From Caldilineales bacterium (GTDB taxonomy: Bacteria; Chloroflexota; Anaerolineae; J102): a DNA stretch of 46,598 nt. A program made the position numbers and the translations under genes. The notes under the pieces are model-generated. The model worked only from the letters and a program-made list of their open reading frames with translations. It did no database searches and had not been told where the DNA came from. The stretch lies in contig JAIBAP010000047.1 in the NCBI GenBank assembly GCA_019695115.1, forward strand, positions 1-46,598, read 5' to 3'. Shown in pieces: positions 1-10,790 of the stretch (the first letter of the stretch is position 1; the number at the start of each line of letters is the position of its first letter).

Positions 1-2
1 GC

Positions 3-782
3 CATGATGGGGCCGATGTCCACGGCCGGGTGGAGCAGGAACTGGGCTATGTCTACGTCCGGCCAGCCTACCGGCGTTTCGTCCGCTATACTGGCCCCGC
101 CCCCTGGACGAATGCGCCCGTCCAGATCCGCGAGACGCCGCCGGTGTGGCCGGCGTTCGGCAAGAGCGCCGCCACCGAGCACTGGGGCGGGTTCGTGGAT
201 GCCAATGATTTCGGGCTGGTGCTGTGGGCGCCGCAAGCCTATCCACGGATTGGCTATGTGCTGCACGACCTTCCACCCCCGGCCGAAAATTCGACGGCCT
301 ACATGAATCCGATGACGCTCATGGGTCACGAGCCGGGGACAGTCTACGAGGTCGAGGGCTATCTCTTCGCTGGCCGTTGGCAGGAGGCCCGCGCCCAAAT
401 CTACGCCCTGCGCCAGCATCGGGGCCAGATCCCCGACGTGCTGCCCGGCTTTGGAACCATCGATCTGCCCACCCCCAACGCTGTCGTCAGCGGCCTGGTC
501 GATGTCGCCGGCTGGGCCCTGGACGACCGCGCCATCGTCAGGGTGGAGGTGCTGTTGGATGGGCAGGTGGTGGGCCAGGCAGATTATGGTCTGCCGCGGG
601 CGGATGTCGGGGATCACTATCCCGGTTTCCCCGGCCTGCCCAACGTTGGCTTCTGGCGCCCGCTGGATACCACCGCCTTTGCCGACGGCAGTCACGTCTT
701 GCGGGTGCGGGCGGTGGATGCCGCCAGCAACGCCGCTTTCCTTTGGCCAGAGTCCTTGCCGATTCGGATCGCAAATCCATAG
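3..782 (+). CDS. C-terminal part of a secreted protein with an Ig-like domain (5' end outside window)
   Basis: The reading frame is open to the left edge of the window, so the true start lies upstream; the GTG at 30 is only an internal codon. The visible 259 codons begin with an aromatic- and Pro-rich segment (VRPAYRRF, HWGGFVDAND) that I cannot assign to a family but which would fit the end of a catalytic or beta-sandwich domain. The last ~90 residues (from about position 480) read as a bacterial Ig-like/fibronectin-like module: 'VAGWALDD', then 'VRVEVLLDG' and 'DGSHVLRVRAVDAAS', a pattern common in secreted Actinobacteria and Chloroflexota proteins. The protein probably acts outside the cell. 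It stops 50 bp before the OsmC-like gene, which has its own ribosome-binding site. Confidence 0.75.
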   Translation, partial: HDGADVHGRVEQELGYVYVRPAYRRFVRYTGPAPWTNAPVQIRETPPVWPAFGKSAATEHWGGFVDANDFGLVLWAPQAYPRIGYVLHDLPPPAENSTAYMNPMTLMGHEPGTVYEVEGYLFAGRWQEARAQIYALRQHRGQIPDVLPGFGTIDLPTPNAVVSGLVDVAGWALDDRAIVRVEVLLDGQVVGQADYGLPRADVGDHYPGFPGLPNVGFWRPLDTTAFADGSHVLRVRAVDAASNAAFLWPESLPIRIANP

Positions 783-832
783 TCTTGCAGTCCGTCGCTT
801 TCTCATCACTTTCCTCACAAGGAGCTTACACC

Positions 833-1351
833 ATGTCAACCCAAACACACATCCGCGAAGCTGTACAAGGCGTGCTTGCCTATTACGCCGAGCACCCGAA
901 CGAGACCATCGGCGCCGACAAGGCGGCCGTGGCCGTGATCGAAGAGGGGCTGCGCACCCGCGCGACCGGCCCCGACGGCCAGACCCTGCTTTGCGACATG
1001 CCCAAAGCCCTGGGCGGCGGCGCCGCTTTCCCCTCGCCCGGCTGGACGATGCGCGCCGCCCTGGCCAGTTGCGAGGCGGTGATGATCGCCCTGCGCGCGG
1101 CCCAGCTCGGCGTCGAACTCTCCACGCTGGAGGTGCGCGTGGGCAGCACCTCGGACGACCGCGGCATGATGGGCATGGATGACGCCGTGCCGGCCGGCCC
1201 GCTGAACATGCAGATCAGCATCCGCATCGGCGGCGATGGCGTCTCCGCCGAGACGCTGCACGAGATCGTGGCCTGGGCGCTGAAGCATTCGCCCGTGGGC
1301 GAGCCGTTGACGCGGGTGATGCCGGTCGAGTGTGCGGTGGAGATCGTCTGA
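833..1351 (+). CDS. OsmC-like family protein
   Basis: A 172-residue cytosolic protein of the size and pattern of OsmC/Ohr-like proteins, thiol-dependent enzymes that in characterised members reduce organic hydroperoxides. The Met start at 833 is preceded by AAGGAG at 819-824, a good Shine-Dalgarno site; longer in-frame extension upstream reads through the previous gene's terminus and is rejected. The central helix carries Cys80 in 'ALASCEAV', the position of the helix cysteine in OsmC proteins, followed by 'LEVRVGSTSDDRGMMG' and 'HSPVGEPL', typical of the family. Other cysteines are Cys54 and Cys168; which of them, if any, is the partner thiol cannot be decided by eye. Peroxidase activity is therefore inferred from the family only. 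Confidence 0.8.
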   Translation: MSTQTHIREAVQGVLAYYAEHPNETIGADKAAVAVIEEGLRTRATGPDGQTLLCDMPKALGGGAAFPSPGWTMRAALASCEAVMIALRAAQLGVELSTLEVRVGSTSDDRGMMGMDDAVPAGPLNMQISIRIGGDGVSAETLHEIVAWALKHSPVGEPLTRVMPVECAVEIV

Positions 1352-1387
1352 TCGCACGAGCGCGCCGGTTGGAACCGTGAGGCAATC

Positions 1388-3649
1388 ATGAGATCTAGCT
1401 TCAACATTTGGCGCCACGTGTTGCCGCCGCTGGCGGCTGTTCTTCTGGTAATCGGACAGCGTTCGCCTGCAGTGCAAGCCCTTCCGCTGGCGCCCGATTC
1501 ATCCATCTTCACCCAAGTCATCTATCTGCCCTTCGTGGCCGCGCCAGCGCCACCCTCCACCAGCGAGCAGTTGATCAAGGCGGCGTTGGCGCGCGGGGAG
1601 ATCGACGAGGAGACGGCGCTTGTCTACAGAGTCTTCGCCGTCTTCGGCGACGAGCGGCTGCCGGCGCCCTATTGGGGCGATGATCGCCAGGTGGAGGATA
1701 GTGACATCCTGCAAGACGTTGGCGAACGTTTCGCCAGTCTGCCGGCGCCGGCGCAAGCCACCTTGCGCCCGTTCATTCTGCGCCCGCCCACACCCGGAAG
1801 CTGGCTGGAGCCGGCGACCGCTCTACCGTCACCGCTGCCCACCGTCCCCCAGGTCACCTGGGGGACGGTGAACAGCGTGAACGGCAAAGTCAAGGTCTGG
1901 TATCAACAGCGCTATGCCGGCGATGCGTCTAAAGCCGGCGACATCGCCCTGGCTCTCGACGCCATCATCTGGCCTGACCTGATCGATGACCTCAAGATGA
2001 AGGCCCCGCTTTCCGACCAGGGCTATCCCGACAACGGCGGCGATGGGCGGCTGGACATATACCTGGCGCATATCAGTAACCGCGGGGTGACGCACCCGAT
2101 CGACGGCTGCAAACAGACCCCTGCCTACATCCTGATCAACAGCGACCGGCCCATCGGGGACGCCACCCACGAAGGCATCGTGCAGACCGTGGTGCACGAA
2201 TTGATGCACGCCAGCCAATTCGCTTATCCGGCGCAGAAAGCGTGCAGCGAATATGATTGGCTGGCCGAGGCCACCTCCAAATGGGCCGAAGACTACGTGT
2301 ACCCGCTGGCAAACAGTGAACAACCCTATCTGCCGCCTTTCCTGCAATCGCTCGACCTGCCGTTGGAAGATGACACGGACATCAGGCGACCCTATGGCGC
2401 CTATCTCTGGCCGTTCTACCTCACCCACAAGCACTCGAAAGATTTGATACCGGCGATCTGGACCCAGGTCGCCCACGCCGACAGCCTGGAAGCCATCCAG
2501 CGCAGCATCCCAGGCGGCTTCGAACAGCAATGGCCCGAGTTCACCCGACTGAACTGGAACCGGCCGCCGGTGACCGACTACCAGACCTGGGATCATGTGA
2601 CCCGGCATGTCGAGGGGCGCGGCGTCCAGATCATCGATGTGGCTCTGCAAGGTGCGGGAGACAAGAGACAGGAATTAGACCTGGGCGAAGGCGTCGAGCA
2701 CCTGGCAGCGACCTATTTTCACCTCAAATTCCCTGACCCGGACGTGCGCACCGTGGCTTTTTACAACGGCTATACCTTTGATCTCACCGAGCAACAGGTC
2801 GAACTCGAAGACGTCGGCCCGGTGGGATCGACGCTGGTGGCGTCGCCGCTGCCAGAAGCGGCCCGGAAGGACGCCCATCTCTGGGCCTTGATCAAGACGA
2901 AGGGGCATGACTGGCAAACCGTCGACTGGACGGACGCAGGCGATACGCCCGGCATCGTTCGCTTCTGTCGCGACGCGCCCGGTGAGGCTATCGAGGAGTT
3001 GGTGCTGATCTTCAGCAACAGCCAGTATCAGGACCGAACCGCGGCCAGTCGCAAGAAACCGGCTCATCTGGCCCCCACCCTGTGGGCTTCCAGCCTGGGC
3101 TGCTGGCAGTGGACGGGCCAGGTAACGGGCCGCCAGCCGCTCGACGGCAATGCGGTCCTCACCTTGTCGGCGCAGGTCACTTGGGAGCGCGTCGATTCCA
3201 TATCCTGGCCGCTGACCGCGAATGTCGCCGGGGAATGGTTTACCCATGACGATTACGCGCCGGCTGGCAGCCTCGGCTGGCAGTTCAGCGGGGTGGACGC
3301 AGGAGGGTGCACCTGGTCGGGGGAGGGCAATATTGCTCTGAACGCCGATAACGCCTACTTTTCCACCGGAAACTATCTGCTCAGCGGCCCGGCGCAGCGA
3401 ATGTATGAAGGGTATGGTGAGACATCGCCTTTGGAAGTGATAGGACAACGGCGCTGCCCCGATGGCACCGGCGGGCCTTACGGATTCCGCACTTGGTGGT
3501 TCCCCGCCTTTCCCTACAAGGAGGGGCAACCGGGCTTCCTTCCTTTCCACGCGTCACTCGACGGCCAGATCGACGACGCCACCGACCTGGACACCGGATG
3601 GGGCGTCATCCATGCCGAGTGGCAGCTGCATCCACAGGCTGAGCCATAG
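1388..3649 (+). CDS. Secreted HExxH zinc metallopeptidase-like protein
   Basis: A 753-residue protein that starts with a hydrophobic signal segment (about residues 10-35), then the short motif IYLPFV at 45-50 and a Pro/Ala-rich stretch. The peptidase signature HELMH sits at residues 270-274, preceded by 'GIVQTVV'. Glu294 in 'WLAEATSKWAED', 19 residues after the second His, is in the right place for the third zinc ligand of a gluzincin (pattern HExxH...WLxE). The C-terminal ~300 residues look like beta-rich modules with no recognisable catalytic motif. The protein is probably exported and degrades protein outside the cell or acts at the envelope; substrate unknown. The next gene's ATG follows the stop codon directly, so the two are probably co-transcribed. 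Confidence 0.75.
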   Translation: MRSSFNIWRHVLPPLAAVLLVIGQRSPAVQALPLAPDSSIFTQVIYLPFVAAPAPPSTSEQLIKAALARGEIDEETALVYRVFAVFGDERLPAPYWGDDRQVEDSDILQDVGERFASLPAPAQATLRPFILRPPTPGSWLEPATALPSPLPTVPQVTWGTVNSVNGKVKVWYQQRYAGDASKAGDIALALDAIIWPDLIDDLKMKAPLSDQGYPDNGGDGRLDIYLAHISNRGVTHPIDGCKQTPAYILINSDRPIGDATHEGIVQTVVHELMHASQFAYPAQKACSEYDWLAEATSKWAEDYVYPLANSEQPYLPPFLQSLDLPLEDDTDIRRPYGAYLWPFYLTHKHSKDLIPAIWTQVAHADSLEAIQRSIPGGFEQQWPEFTRLNWNRPPVTDYQTWDHVTRHVEGRGVQIIDVALQGAGDKRQELDLGEGVEHLAATYFHLKFPDPDVRTVAFYNGYTFDLTEQQVELEDVGPVGSTLVASPLPEAARKDAHLWALIKTKGHDWQTVDWTDAGDTPGIVRFCRDAPGEAIEELVLIFSNSQYQDRTAASRKKPAHLAPTLWASSLGCWQWTGQVTGRQPLDGNAVLTLSAQVTWERVDSISWPLTANVAGEWFTHDDYAPAGSLGWQFSGVDAGGCTWSGEGNIALNADNAYFSTGNYLLSGPAQRMYEGYGETSPLEVIGQRRCPDGTGGPYGFRTWWFPAFPYKEGQPGFLPFHASLDGQIDDATDLDTGWGVIHAEWQLHPQAEP

Positions 3650-4174
3650 ATGAAACCTCCTACCACCTTTTTCGCTCTGATCCTGCGCGGCGCCCTGCTG
3701 GGCGCGGTGGCGGGCGCCGTCCTGGCCGGCTTCTATGCCTTGCTGTCCCCGGCGTTGGCCGGCATCGTGCTGGCCATCACCAACAGCGCCAACGGCAAGC
3801 TCCTCGACGCCATGATCGGAGCCGGGGTTTTTACCATCTGTTCGGGGCCGTTTGCGCTGGTGTTGGGCATCCTGCCGGGGACGATCCTGGGCCTGCTGTG
3901 CGGCTTGCTCATCGCCCTGCTTGTCGCTCCCTTCGGCGGCGCCCTCTCGCACCGCGGCGCAGGCCTGATCGGGCTGCTGCTGGCGGCTGTGGTCGTCATC
4001 GCTGGCAACCTGCTGCTTGGGCCGGGCATGATCGACCCCAATCGCCCCGGCTTCGGCCGCACCTTCCCCTATCTCTTCTGGATTGCCGGCCCCAGCCTGC
4101 TGATCCTGTTCGGCCTGCCGGTGGTGGGCTGGCTGTTGCAGCAGGATTTGGGGCCGTTTCTGCGCCGCCGGTGA
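3650..4174 (+). CDS. Multi-pass integral membrane protein, unknown function
   Basis: A 174-residue, strongly hydrophobic protein with about five predicted membrane segments (roughly residues 8-30, 50-75, 80-100, 103-123 and 140-165). The segments are rich in Gly, Ala and Leu, with few charges apart from a short basic C-terminus (FLRRR). The ATG abuts the TAG stop of the metallopeptidase gene with no spacer, pointing to translational coupling. I see no transporter or enzyme motif. Its position suggests a partner or accessory of the secreted peptidase, but that is inference only. Confidence 0.65.
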   Translation: MKPPTTFFALILRGALLGAVAGAVLAGFYALLSPALAGIVLAITNSANGKLLDAMIGAGVFTICSGPFALVLGILPGTILGLLCGLLIALLVAPFGGALSHRGAGLIGLLLAAVVVIAGNLLLGPGMIDPNRPGFGRTFPYLFWIAGPSLLILFGLPVVGWLLQQDLGPFLRRR

Positions 4175-4198
4175 CGAAAGCGCGTGCAGAGGACACCC

Positions 4199-4345
4199 AT
4201 GAACGACCTGATCTCAGAACGACTCGCCCCCAACCTTGTCGGCGACCTCACCAACGGCGCCGTTCAACCACAGATCGCGCGGCTGGCGCTGCAAGTGGAT
4301 GTCTCCACGCCGCGTGCGTTATCCTGGCTCATGGCGCAAGCATGA
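4199..4345 (+). CDS. Small ORF, 48 residues, unknown
   Basis: An ATG-initiated 48-codon frame fills the gap between the membrane protein and the giant surface protein. GAGGACACCC just upstream gives a plausible but not strong ribosome site. The product (starting MNDLISERLAPN, ending ALSWLMAQA) has no membrane segment or known motif. It could be a genuine small protein or the leftover of a larger gene; codon use is ordinary for the window. Kept at low confidence because length alone does not distinguish it from chance. Confidence 0.3.
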   Translation: MNDLISERLAPNLVGDLTNGAVQPQIARLALQVDVSTPRALSWLMAQA

Positions 4346-4366
4346 CCTGGGCAGAAGGAGGATCAG

Positions 4367-7300
4367 ATGAACCATCGAATTCTCAAGGCGGCCAGCAAGT
4401 TCCTTTTGGCGCTTGCTGGCATTGCGATCGGCGCGATGTCGGGGCCTGTGATCGCCAACGAGCCTGCAACCACGCCGCTCGCCAACCCTATCGTCGATCT
4501 TGGCACGCTTGGCGGCCTGGAGAGCATCGCCTACGGCGTCAACAATGGCGGCCAGGTGGTGGGCGCAGCCGACACGATCGGCGGTGCGCGCCACGCTTTC
4601 CGCTGGCAGGCAGGCGCCATGACCGATCTGGGCACGCTCGGCGGCGCCAACAGCGTCGCCTACGACATCAACGACGCCGGCCAGGTGGTGGGCGCGGCTG
4701 ACACGATCAGCGGCGCGCAGCATGCCTTCTTCTGGCAAAACGGTGTGATGAGCGATTTGGGGACATTGGGCGGGGCGAACAGCGTCGCCTACGGGATCAA
4801 CGACGCCGGCCAGGTCGTTGGCTCGGCCGACACCGCCGTCCGCACTCAGCACGCTTTCCTCTGGCAGAACGGGGCCATGACTGACCTCAATGACCTGCTG
4901 CCGGCCATCACGCTCTGGAAGCTGACGGCGGCGCACAGTATCAGCGCGGCCGGTGGGATCACGGGCGTCGGCACGGCGCAAGGTCGGGCGCGCGCCTTCC
5001 TCATGGATGCGAATACGGGCGCGGTCAAGCTGGCGGGGCTGACCTTAGTCGAGGATCGGATCGTGGTGATCGACGATGATCGAGTGCGTATCTTCGACCG
5101 GGACCGCGCCCAGCAGGGCGCCGATATCCCCGCCGACGGCCGCGCTTACCTCACCATCTTTGTCAGCGCGCTGGACGACCGCGTGATCGTCGCCGACCAG
5201 GCCATCGGCGCCAGCGTCGGTTCGGTGCACATCTTCGATTCGGCCCGCGTGCAGCAGGGTGCCAACATTCCGACGACCGGCCCGGCGGCGGTTTCCCTCG
5301 TCGAACGCCGCCTCATCGTGGCCGACGATGCCATGGTGCGCATTTTCGACCTGAATCGCACCCAGCTTGGCGCGGCCATCGCCACGGACGGCCGCCCCCG
5401 CCTGCTCACGACTCACAACCGCATCGCCATCCTCGACGATGTTCAGGCGCGCATTTTTGATCTGGATGGCGTACAAATGGGCGCCGCCATCCCCACAACC
5501 GGCATCGCCTTTGCCGTCGCGGCCGGCAACCGCCTTCTCGTCCTAGATGACGCCGAGGTGCGCGTCTTCGGCCTGAACGGCGACCCACTGGGCAGCGCTA
5601 TCCCCACGGCCGGGCGCGCCGGCATCGACACGGTGGAGGGCCGCATCGTTGTCACTGACAACGAGAAAGTGCGCCTCTTCGACCTGAATCGCGGGCAGAA
5701 GGGCGCCGCCATCCCCACCGCCGGCCGGGCGGATATCAAAGTCATCGCTGACCGCATTGTGGTGACGGACGACGCGGCGGTGCGCATCTTCGATGGAGAC
5801 GGCGTGCAGCAGGGCGCCGCCATCCCCACGTCGAGTCGGGCCTGGATCACGACGACTGACGCCCGCATCGTGGTTGCTGACAACAATGCGGTGCGGATTT
5901 TCGATCTGAACCGGGTGCAGCAGGGCGCAGCGATCCCGACGGTGGGTCCGGGCGCCACCATCGACACGGTCGCCGACCGCATCATCGTCACCGACAACAA
6001 TGACGTGCGCATCTTCGACCTGGATCGTGTGCAGCAGGGCGCCGCCATCGCGTTGACCGGCCCGCCCTACATCGCCACGGTCGCCGACCGCATCGTGGTG
6101 CTGGACAACGCCGGGGTGCGCATCTTCGACCTGAACCGGGTGCAGCAAGGCGCCAACATCGCCACGGCCGGCCGCGGCGCAGCCATCACCATGAGCAACC
6201 GCATTGTTGTGGCGGACGCGGCGGGCGCGCGCATCTTCGACCTGAACCGGGTGCAGCAGGGCGCCGACATCGCCACCGCCAGCTTCCCCGGCGTCGCGAC
6301 CACGGAGAATCGCATTATCGTGGTGGACGGCGCCGATGTGCGCGTCTTCGACCTGAACCGCATCCAGCAGGGCGCAGCCATCCCCTTCACCGGTTTCGCT
6401 CCCGACATCATGACCACTGAGCGTCGGATCGTGATCAGCGACGACCTATCCGTGCGCATCTTCGATTTGAACGGGGTGCAGCTAGGTGCGGCCATCCCCA
6501 CGGCCGGCCGACCGGCCGCGCGCATCGCTGTCGAAGGGCGCATCAGCGTCGTGGATGACGCCGACGTGCGCATCTTCGACCCCGATCGCACCCAACAGGG
6601 CGCGGCCATCCCGACCACCGGCGCGACCGCCATCGCCGACACCATGTTCTTCGGCGACCTCGACAGCGCCGGCTACGACCTCAACGACGCCGGCCAGGTG
6701 GTAGGCTTTGGCCGCGGCCACGGCCAGGAGCAGCTCGCGTTTCGGTGGCAGGCCGGCGTGCTGACGGGGCTGGGCACGCTGGATGGCAAGCATAGCGTGG
6801 CGACGTCAATCAACAGCACGGGGCGGGTCGTCGGCTACTCGACTCCCTTCGACGGCGGGCAGCACGCCTTCTGCTGGCAGGATGGCGTCATGACCGATCT
6901 CAACAGCCTGTTGGCCGTGGCGTCACCGTGGACGCTGACGCAGGCGTGGGGCATCAATGGCGACGGGCGCGTCGTCGGCGTTGGCGTCATCGGCGGCCGC
7001 TCGCGGGCGTTTCTATCCTCGTGCGAGCCGCAAGCTCCGTCCCTCTACCTGCCCTGGTTGCTGCGCCTGTCGCACTCCCCGTTAGCGGTGGCGCAGGACG
7101 CGGCGCATGGCCCCGTGGTGGCGCCGCAGACAACTTTCGTGGCGCCGGTCGTGCAGGATAGTTGGATTGACGCTACCCAGCCCAGCAGCAACTTCGGCGC
7201 TGACGCCAGCCTGCACGTGGGGCAAGTCATGGACCCGGCCACGGGTCTGCTGGGCGAGCGGCAAACGTTGGTGCGCTTCGACCTGTCAGGGTTGCCGGAC

Positions 7301-10300
7301 GGCGCCACCATCGTCAATGCCACCCTGCAGCTCTACCAGACGACAGCCTCCGGCTTCGACGCCTACCAGATACGCCCCGACGCGGCCACGGCCGGCTGGC
7401 AGGAAGCAACCGTCACCTGGAACAACCGGCCGCCGAACCCCAACCTGGGCGATCCGGCCGTCACGCTCGATTATGCCACCGGCTGGAAGCAATGGGATGT
7501 CACCCAGATCGTGCAAAGTTGGCACATCGGCGGAGCGGCAAACTTCGGTATCATCCTGGTGGGCCTCAACTTCGCCGGCATCCCGTCGACCGAGCGCATC
7601 TTCAGCGCGCGCGAAGCGCCCGGCCATCCTCCCCAGCTGACCATCGTCTACGAGGGAGGCGCAACCGCTACGCCCACGCATACGCCGACCGCCATGCCGA
7701 CGGCCACGCCCACGCGCACGCCGACGGCCACGCGCACGCCGACGGCCACACACACGCCGACGGCCACGCGCACGCCGACAGCCACGCGCACGCCGATAGC
7801 CACGCCCACACATACGCCGACAGCCACGCCCACACATACGCCGACAGCCACGCCCACACACACGCCGACGGCCACGCCCACATACACGCCGACGGCCACG
7901 CGCACATACACGCCGACGGCCACGCCCACGCCGACAGCCACGCCCACAAATACGCCGACAGCCACGCCCACCCTGATCCCGGTCGTCACGCTCCTACCCT
8001 TCATCTTCCACCCATTGCCGCCTGCACCGGTCGATAAGATCCTGACCAATGCGGTCGTGTTCCCGCACGCCCGCGTGACACAGGGCCTCGACGAGGACAT
8101 CAGCGGCAGCGTGTTCTACGACAAGATCGCCGGCAAGGACACCCTGGCGCGCTTCTGGGCGCACACGACGATGTGGGATCTCAAGCTGAACAGCGCCGCC
8201 TGCGAGGTCTACTGGTGGAACGGTTCCCAGGACGTGCTGCTGAACACCGTGCCGGCGGTGTTCACTCACCCCTGGGTCTATCTGGCCAACTGGTACCCGT
8301 CCGATTACGGCCGCTTCGACTGCTGGATCCCTGGTCAGACCCTGGCCAACAACGGCTGGTACAGGTTCCGGGCCATCCTCAACACCTCCGACGGCTGGAG
8401 CTGGAGGAGCTGGCTGGGCGGCTACCGCTATTTCCTGCCCACCTCCGACTATTTCGGCCTGTTCCTCTTCCCGGCTTTCAAGGTCCCGGCCGTGGAGCCA
8501 GATGCACATGCCTCTCTCAGCCCATCCGAACTGGCCCACCTCACCGGCATCACCCTACAGACCGCCCAGCGCGAGTGGCCGCTGCGGGCGGGCATCGAAG
8601 CGATCAAGCTGGATGGCTCCAACCCGCACACAGCCGGACTGCGCTACTACCTGTCGCCCAATCCCTACGCCTGCACCCTCTTCGAGGCGCAAACCAACGT
8701 CAACGGCTGGAGCCTGTGCGACCTCAACATCCTCGGCGAAGGCAACCGGCAGCTCAGCCTGTTCAACCTCTGGGCGTGGTGGGCGCGGGTCTATCTGCTC
8801 AAGAACGTGGAAAGCCTGCATTGGGGCGAGGTGGCCACGCCGTACAATGCGAGGGTTGGCGGTGTGGCGTGCTTCCAGCGGCTGGGCTGGCAGTCCATCA
8901 GCCTGATCGACATGGACGGCTACGTACTGATCCAGGAGGTGAGCCACTGTATGGGGTTGGTGTTCAAAGGGCCCCATGCAAATCCCAATGACCCTGCCCA
9001 TGCCTCCACCGGCGACATCTGGATGTGGGGCGTCCAGCCGATGGTCAATTTCCGCACCCAGGCCGATGAGTCGGCGGTCGAGTCGGTGATGAACGGCGGC
9101 ATCTACCGGGCGGACGACCAGTCCATGATGGAAGGCTTCGAGTGGAACCGGCTGCGCGGCATCTTCCTGGGCAGCGACCCCTGCGCCGGGGGCTGCGCGG
9201 CCGCAAGCGCGAGCCAGGCGCCGGACGGCGGCGGTGAGCGTTTCTTCCTCTCCGGCAGCCTGGATCGGCAGGATCACTGGACGACCGCGCTCTCGATGGT
9301 CATCACCCAGCCTGTACCGCTGTCGCCGACGCCGGCCACGGGCGCATACGCGGTGGTGGTGCTGGATGACAGCAACCACGAGCTGGCCCGCAGCCCCTTC
9401 GATGTGGACTTCGAGATGACCCACGACCGCTTGGCCGAGCAGCTACCCTTCAACTTCACCGTCCCTTATCCGACCGGCGCCGCCAAAGTGCGCGTCGTCC
9501 ACGAGGCGGCGGTGCTGGCCGAGCTGACGCCGCCCGCCCGCGGGCCCCAGGTCGCGTTCCAAACGCTGAACGCGACCAGTGACGAGGTGCAGACGGCCTG
9601 GATCGGCAACCATCCGGACGCCGCGGCGCTGACCTACGCCCTCTACTTCTCGCCCGACGACGGCGTCACGCGGCTGCCGATTGCCACGGCGTTGACCGCT
9701 TCCTCCTACACCTGGCCCACGGCGCTGGCGCAGGGCACGACGCAAGGTCGGCTGATCGTGGTCGCCAGCGATGGCTTCCACACTGCCGAGGCGACCTCAG
9801 CCCGCTTCAGCATCCCGCGCAAGCCGCCCGCAGCCTGGATATCCGAGCCGGCGACGGGCCGCCAGGGGCCGGCCGATGGCGGCGAGCACTTCACGCAGCC
9901 GATCACGCCGACGGTGACGACGCTCGTGGCGGGGCAGCCCATCCAACTCCGGGGCAGCGGTTTCGACCTCAACGACGGCGCCCTCGACGGCGCCGGCCTG
10001 CGCTGGGCCTCGGACCGGCAGGGGCCGCTAGGCATCGGCCAGCAGTTGACGACCACCCTGGAGTCCGGCGTCCACACGCTCTTCCTTCAGGCTGTCAATT
10101 CCGCCGGCATGATCGGCAGCGACCAGGTGACGGTGACGGTGCAGGCTGACGCCGATGGCGACGGCCTGCCCGACCCGTATGAGGACGCCCGGGCCTGTCT
10201 GAACCGCGCGGATGCAGCCGATGCACAAGGGGATCAGGACAACGATGCTCTGCTGGCGTTGCAGGAATTCCATCTCGGCGCGCAGCCGTGCCTGGCCGAC

Positions 10301-10696
10301 ACGGATGGCGACGGCTACGCCGACGGCGCCGAGGTCATGGCCGGCAGCAACCCGCTCGACCCCCAAAGCACGCCGCTGCCAGCGCTGGCGCAGGGGCCGG
10401 CGACGCTGCGTCTGGTTGGCTGCGGCACGCTGCCGCCGCCGGCGGCGCAGACGATCGTGGTGCAGAACCTCAGCGCAACCCCGTATACTGCATCGGCCGA
10501 CGCGACCTGGCTGCACGCGGCGCCGAATCCTGATGGCAGTCTGCAAGTGACCGCGACCTGCGCCGGCGTCCCCGGCGACGCTGCCGGGACGATCCTGCTG
10601 ACCGCCGCAGGTCGCCAGCCGTGGCGGATGGCGGTGCAGCTCGAGTTTGGCAGGGAGCGCCTGTACCTGCCCCGCCTCCTCCCCGGCGCTCACTGA
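4367..10696 (+). CDS. Giant secreted mosaic protein: HAF repeats, 14-fold repeat array, DNRLRE-like domain, TPT linker, protease-like module, calcium loops
   Basis: A 2109-residue exported protein. Order seen: signal peptide (1-30); HAF-family extracellular repeats ('DLGTLGG', 'NDAGQVVG', 'HAFxWQ', about 40-225); fourteen ~37-residue repeats (about 226-758); more HAF repeats (760-885); a YLPW motif at 894-897; a DNRLRE/CBM96-like domain with '[10 protein letters not shown]' and 'TVTWNNRP' (about 924-1096); a Thr-Pro-Thr-Ala linker (1100-1202); a Cys- and Trp-rich protease-like region (about 1222-1612) with QEVSHCMG at 1523-1530; Ig/Fn3-like modules; two DxDGDG calcium loops beginning at 1928 and 1978; a beta-domain ending in YLPRLL. 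The metzincin signature would be HExxHxxG; here the first His is Gln, so proteolysis is doubtful. Likely a surface or secreted adhesin/binding protein. AGAAGGAGGATCAG just before the ATG is an excellent ribosome site. Confidence 0.8.
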   Translation: MNHRILKAASKFLLALAGIAIGAMSGPVIANEPATTPLANPIVDLGTLGGLESIAYGVNNGGQVVGAADTIGGARHAFRWQAGAMTDLGTLGGANSVAYDINDAGQVVGAADTISGAQHAFFWQNGVMSDLGTLGGANSVAYGINDAGQVVGSADTAVRTQHAFLWQNGAMTDLNDLLPAITLWKLTAAHSISAAGGITGVGTAQGRARAFLMDANTGAVKLAGLTLVEDRIVVIDDDRVRIFDRDRAQQGADIPADGRAYLTIFVSALDDRVIVADQAIGASVGSVHIFDSARVQQGANIPTTGPAAVSLVERRLIVADDAMVRIFDLNRTQLGAAIATDGRPRLLTTHNRIAILDDVQARIFDLDGVQMGAAIPTTGIAFAVAAGNRLLVLDDAEVRVFGLNGDPLGSAIPTAGRAGIDTVEGRIVVTDNEKVRLFDLNRGQKGAAIPTAGRADIKVIADRIVVTDDAAVRIFDGDGVQQGAAIPTSSRAWITTTDARIVVADNNAVRIFDLNRVQQGAAIPTVGPGATIDTVADRIIVTDNNDVRIFDLDRVQQGAAIALTGPPYIATVADRIVVLDNAGVRIFDLNRVQQGANIATAGRGAAITMSNRIVVADAAGARIFDLNRVQQGADIATASFPGVATTENRIIVVDGADVRVFDLNRIQQGAAIPFTGFAPDIMTTERRIVISDDLSVRIFDLNGVQLGAAIPTAGRPAARIAVEGRISVVDDADVRIFDPDRTQQGAAIPTTGATAIADTMFFGDLDSAGYDLNDAGQVVGFGRGHGQEQLAFRWQAGVLTGLGTLDGKHSVATSINSTGRVVGYSTPFDGGQHAFCWQDGVMTDLNSLLAVASPWTLTQAWGINGDGRVVGVGVIGGRSRAFLSSCEPQAPSLYLPWLLRLSHSPLAVAQDAAHGPVVAPQTTFVAPVVQDSWIDATQPSSNFGADASLHVGQVMDPATGLLGERQTLVRFDLSGLPDGATIVNATLQLYQTTASGFDAYQIRPDAATAGWQEATVTWNNRPPNPNLGDPAVTLDYATGWKQWDVTQIVQSWHIGGAANFGIILVGLNFAGIPSTERIFSAREAPGHPPQLTIVYEGGATATPTHTPTAMPTATPTRTPTATRTPTATHTPTATRTPTATRTPIATPTHTPTATPTHTPTATPTHTPTATPTYTPTATRTYTPTATPTPTATPTNTPTATPTLIPVVTLLPFIFHPLPPAPVDKILTNAVVFPHARVTQGLDEDISGSVFYDKIAGKDTLARFWAHTTMWDLKLNSAACEVYWWNGSQDVLLNTVPAVFTHPWVYLANWYPSDYGRFDCWIPGQTLANNGWYRFRAILNTSDGWSWRSWLGGYRYFLPTSDYFGLFLFPAFKVPAVEPDAHASLSPSELAHLTGITLQTAQREWPLRAGIEAIKLDGSNPHTAGLRYYLSPNPYACTLFEAQTNVNGWSLCDLNILGEGNRQLSLFNLWAWWARVYLLKNVESLHWGEVATPYNARVGGVACFQRLGWQSISLIDMDGYVLIQEVSHCMGLVFKGPHANPNDPAHASTGDIWMWGVQPMVNFRTQADESAVESVMNGGIYRADDQSMMEGFEWNRLRGIFLGSDPCAGGCAAASASQAPDGGGERFFLSGSLDRQDHWTTALSMVITQPVPLSPTPATGAYAVVVLDDSNHELARSPFDVDFEMTHDRLAEQLPFNFTVPYPTGAAKVRVVHEAAVLAELTPPARGPQVAFQTLNATSDEVQTAWIGNHPDAAALTYALYFSPDDGVTRLPIATALTASSYTWPTALAQGTTQGRLIVVASDGFHTAEATSARFSIPRKPPAAWISEPATGRQGPADGGEHFTQPITPTVTTLVAGQPIQLRGSGFDLNDGALDGAGLRWASDRQGPLGIGQQLTTTLESGVHTLFLQAVNSAGMIGSDQVTVTVQADADGDGLPDPYEDARACLNRADAADAQGDQDNDALLALQEFHLGAQPCLADTDGDGYADGAEVMAGSNPLDPQSTPLPALAQGPATLRLVGCGTLPPPAAQTIVVQNLSATPYTASADATWLHAAPNPDGSLQVTATCAGVPGDAAGTILLTAAGRQPWRMAVQLEFGRERLYLPRLLPGAH
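5040..6640 (+). repeat. In-gene tandem array, 14 units of about 111 bp (37 residues)
   Basis: Each unit encodes a variant of '[19 protein letters not shown]' followed by QGAAIPTxGR. I count fourteen units by eye, most 36-39 residues long, with unit 2 longer through an insertion ('IGASVGS'). The strand pattern (short beta strand, Asp turn, beta strand, Gly turn) resembles a very short beta-propeller blade, and fourteen would suit two seven-bladed rings; this is inference. The array separates two blocks of HAF repeats as though inserted into them. Confidence 0.85.
7663..7975 (+). repeat. Thr-Pro-Thr-Ala linker-coding repeat
   Basis: About 100 codons of degenerate TPTATPT/TPTATRT units, with DNA period near 12 or 24 bp. 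This is the extended, probably glycosylated inter-domain linker that is common in secreted Chloroflexota proteins. It divides the DNRLRE-like domain from the protease-like region. A shorter linker of the same type is encoded at about 25532-25650 in the second giant gene. Confidence 0.9.
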
Positions 10697-10790
10697 CGCA
10701 GAAGGTGCGGCTGTTGGCCGAGCAAGGCGGTCTGCGCCGACACGGCCTGGCTGCACGAACGGCTGATGGCGCGCAAGCGAAGATGAAACC

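Noticed and set aside
1361-1378. Small hairpin CGGTT/AACCG before the peptidase gene
   Set aside because: The loop is only 2 nt and the stem 5 bp; too small to be a terminator.
7663-7975. CRISPR-like or non-coding satellite
   Set aside because: It is in frame within a large gene and encodes a Thr/Pro/Ala linker.
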